From positions 41,409 to 72,630 of the forward strand of contig BFEA01000297.1 of NCBI GenBank assembly GCA_003427395.1: a stretch of 31,222 nucleotides of DNA, written 5' to 3'. Shown piece after piece: positions 29,376-31,222 of the stretch (position 1 is the first letter of the stretch; every line of letters starts with the position of its first letter). The notes beneath the pieces were generated by a model. It searched no databases, was not told the DNA's origin, and saw only the letters and a program-made list of their open reading frames with translations. Source of the stretch: Chara braunii. Taxonomy: Eukaryota; Streptophyta; Charophyceae; Charales; Characeae. The translations under genes and the position numbers were made by a program.

Positions 29376-29680
29376 GAATGCACCTCAGGTAAAGGAGTGT
29401 TGGACAGTTCCCTCCAACAACTATAAAAGCCAGCCTCCTACCCAGCAGCCTCACAAATGTGGCAGTGCTGCTGGGACATTCACTTGTGTGAATACAAGCT
29501 GACTGCTCCTGTGGGGAGATGCTACCGAATGCACCTGAGGTAAAGGAGTGCTAGGCAGCTCCCTCTAGCAACCATAAAAGCCAGCCTCCTACCCAGCAGT
29601 CTCACAAATGTGACAGTGCTGCTGGGACACTCATTTGTGTGAATACTGGCTGGCTGCTCCTATGGGGAGATGCTACTGGG
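29376..29680 (+). repeat. 151-bp tandem duplication with TATA-like boxes and conserved hairpins
   Basis: GAATGCACCTSAGGTAAAGG starts at 29376 and 29527. Each unit has a hairpin (GTTGGA/TCCAAC in unit 1, GCTAGG/TCTAGC in unit 2), a TATA-like box just after it (TATAAAAG at 29422-29429; CATAAAAG at 29573-29580), then a perfect CCCAGCAG / CTGCTGGG hairpin and an ATTCAC-TTGT-GTGAAT-type hairpin (degraded in unit 2). There is no coding sequence. It could be a duplicated promoter with a structured leader, or a structured repeat. Confidence 0.85.
29421..29429 (+). promoter_or_regulatory. Candidate TATA box
   Basis: CTATAAAAG is a classic RNA polymerase II TATA box, placed just before the hairpins of the first 151-bp unit. 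The second unit has CATAAAAG at the same place, so only the first is intact. No initiation evidence is available from sequence. Confidence 0.4.
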
Positions 29681-30655
29681 AGAGGAAGGGAGCTGCTGTT
29701 GGAACGGGAAGGTGCCGCCCGACGGCCTGCGCGGTAGCTAGTAGCATTGAGTGAGAAGGCTGCGTTGCCATAATTTTGGAGGAAGGTGCTACCAAAACTT
29801 TTATGAGGCAGCAGGATTTTTTACGGCGGTAGTGATGGGGACGTGGATATTCGACAGTGTTTTAAGGGAAGGTCCTTCCGCAATACAGTTGGTGATTTTT
29901 GCTCAGTGGTGGTATTCTAGAACTACGACGGTGATTTTTTGCAGCACATTGGGCCTTTCGTTGTGGTATGTGAGCATGTGGTGGTGCTATTGGACGACTG
30001 TGGTACCAGTTTTAGCGACAACGGCGAGCGGTAATTCCGCCGTTAATTTTTTGTGGTGCACAACGGTTGTGGCGAATTTCAGCATGATGTAGAGGTTGGG
30101 CTCGTGCTGGTGCACGGTTGGGTAGATGGGGCAATAGTCGTTGGGGCTCGAGACACATGCATTTTTCACCCAGGGCCACCTTTATTTTTTTTGCAGTGTG
30201 CAGTGTGAGCGGTTTTGAGTTCTGGACCATATGGTATTGCGGGCGATGGTATGAGATTGCATTAGGACCATCTGAGACCATTTTGGGACCAGGAGAGACT
30301 GATTTTGAGAACAGGAGTGACGTGTTGGTGTGGCTATCTTGAGCGGACATGGTGATTGGAGGCAGTGTGGACTTAAAGTTGGTTGGAGAGTATCTTTGGT
30401 GGGTAAAGTGCAGTTGGGACTATGTTAGGACAGCCCGGGACGTTGGGACTGATGTAAACAGGGGTCAGTTTGGGACATTGGGACCACGAGAAAACTCGTT
30501 TGTGGGAATACCCTCCTAGAGGGCTATCTCGCTTGAGTTTTTTTCTGTGGCTCAACCTCTGCTCATTCGGACACGAGAGAAGGTTAACGGGTCCTAAAAA
30601 ATTCAGAATTCATATAGAGCACGTGATAAGTTTCCAGATTTTGAAGAAATCTAGA
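29681..30655. other. G/T-rich stretch, no gene seen
   Basis: A plus-strand frame of 113 codons (29751-30092) is open, but it is rich in Trp, Phe and Thr without family resemblance and is overlapped by open minus-strand frames. The stretch is rich in TTGGGAC / TGGGACC words near 30250-30490. It may be the transcribed region downstream of the TATA-like repeats, or spacer. Confidence 0.35.
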
Positions 30656-31166
30656 GAGGGGGCGGGGGCGGGTGGGTTCAGCGTTTTTCAGTCATTTCAC
30701 CACTTCAAAGTATTCACGATTTTCGCCGACCACTTCAAAGTATTCACGATCTTCACCGCTTTGACAAACCTGGAGATGGGGGGGTGGGTTCAACATTTTC
30801 GGTCGTTTCACCACTTCAAAGTATTCACGATTTTCACNGCTTTGACAAACCTAGAGATGGGGGGTAGGTTCAGCGTTTTCGGTCCTTTCACCACTTCAAA
30901 GTATTCACGATCTTCACCGCTTTGACAAAGTTAGAGAAGGGGGCTAGGTTCAGCGTTTTCGGTCGTTTCACCACAGTGTGTTCAAAATATTCACGATCTT
31001 CACCGCTTTGACAAACCTAGAGATGGGGGGTGGGTTCAACATTTTCGGTCGTTTCACCACTTCAAAGTATTCACGACCTTCACGGCTTTGACAAACCAAG
31101 AGATGGGGGGTAGGTTCAGCGTTTTCGGTCATTTCATAACTTTAAAGTATTCACGATCTTCAGGGT
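30656..31166. repeat. 80-bp tandem array, about six units
   Basis: Units start with TTTCACCACTTCAAAGTATT at 30695, 30806, 30886, 30966, 31052 and 31132 (spacings 111, 80, 80, 86 and 80). Each continues CACGATCTTCACCGCTTTGA, then a G-run (GAGATGGGGGG) and GGTTCARCRTTTTCGGTC. The first unit has an internal partial duplication; the fourth has a six-base insertion (CAGTGTG); the last is truncated. One N lies at 30838. Confidence 0.95.
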
Positions 31167-31222
31167 TGTCACGCGGGGATCCCTGGGGCCCAAGCCGGGG
31201 TAGGGGTTTCACCCCCGGACCC
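31167..31222. other. Right edge
   Basis: A GC-rich end with GGGGTAGGGGTTTCACCCC, another small inverted repeat. It is too short to assign. Confidence 0.3.

Noticed and set aside
29751-30092. 113-codon plus-strand frame
   Set aside because: Trp/Phe/Thr-rich with no family resemblance, overlapped by open frames on the other strand.

Overview
The window looks like repeat-dense, gene-poor nuclear DNA of a eukaryote, most likely a green-lineage (streptophyte) genome. The reasons are a retrotransposon Gag-like relic, a hAT transposase relic, a LINE endonuclease fragment, tRNA-derived repeat heads, U6 snRNA-derived fragments, long CT/AAT/CTA microsatellites, many poly-A/poly-T runs, and no bacterial-style gene order. 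The style of the transposase and Gag relics reminded me of charophyte algae such as Chara; that is a recollection, not a test. I found no intact cellular gene. All coding sequence I can support is decayed transposon sequence.

Layout. The backbone is a pair of direct, diverged copies of one multi-kilobase segment: copy A (126-8040) and copy B (18177-23453), separated by about 10 kb of unrelated sequence. Copy A is longer because it carries two insertions that copy B lacks: a 1,666-bp element with terminal inverted repeats at a TTAA site (791-2456), and a 1,110-bp element with imperfect terminal inverted repeats and a 9-bp target duplication (5135-6244, MULE-like). The second holds a 36-bp hairpin array and a nested 122-bp Harbinger-like MITE. 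Copy B supplies the empty site for both. Each copy also holds a CT microsatellite, a minus-strand U6-derived fragment, an AAT microsatellite and two related tRNA-derived repeat heads.

The spacer (8041-18176) holds a minus-strand Gag pseudogene (10272-11354, five in-frame stops), an unrecognised minus-strand decayed reading frame (11722-12393, four in-frame stops), a large palindrome with extra direct copies (14231-14620), and a run of about 13 short hairpins (16799-17862) with similar cores but different outer arms. To the right of copy B lies a hAT transposase pseudogene (23454-26246) split by a LINE endonuclease fragment. It is followed by a 747-bp hAT-like non-autonomous element (26800-27546), a plus-strand U6 pseudogene (27941-27992), strings of unrelated perfect hairpins (28170-28350, 28985-29330), a 151-bp tandem duplication with TATA-like boxes and conserved hairpins (29376-29680), and an 80-bp tandem array (30656-31166).

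The strongest theme is short perfect palindromes. Families of hairpins keep their pairing while the arm sequence changes (16.8-17.9 kb; the 151-bp repeat), and several differences between copies A and B fall inside palindromes, making or breaking an arm. This suggests either a dispersed family of hairpin elements or transcripts, or recurrent template-switch mutation at quasi-palindromes. Everything was read by eye; identity levels are hand counts.
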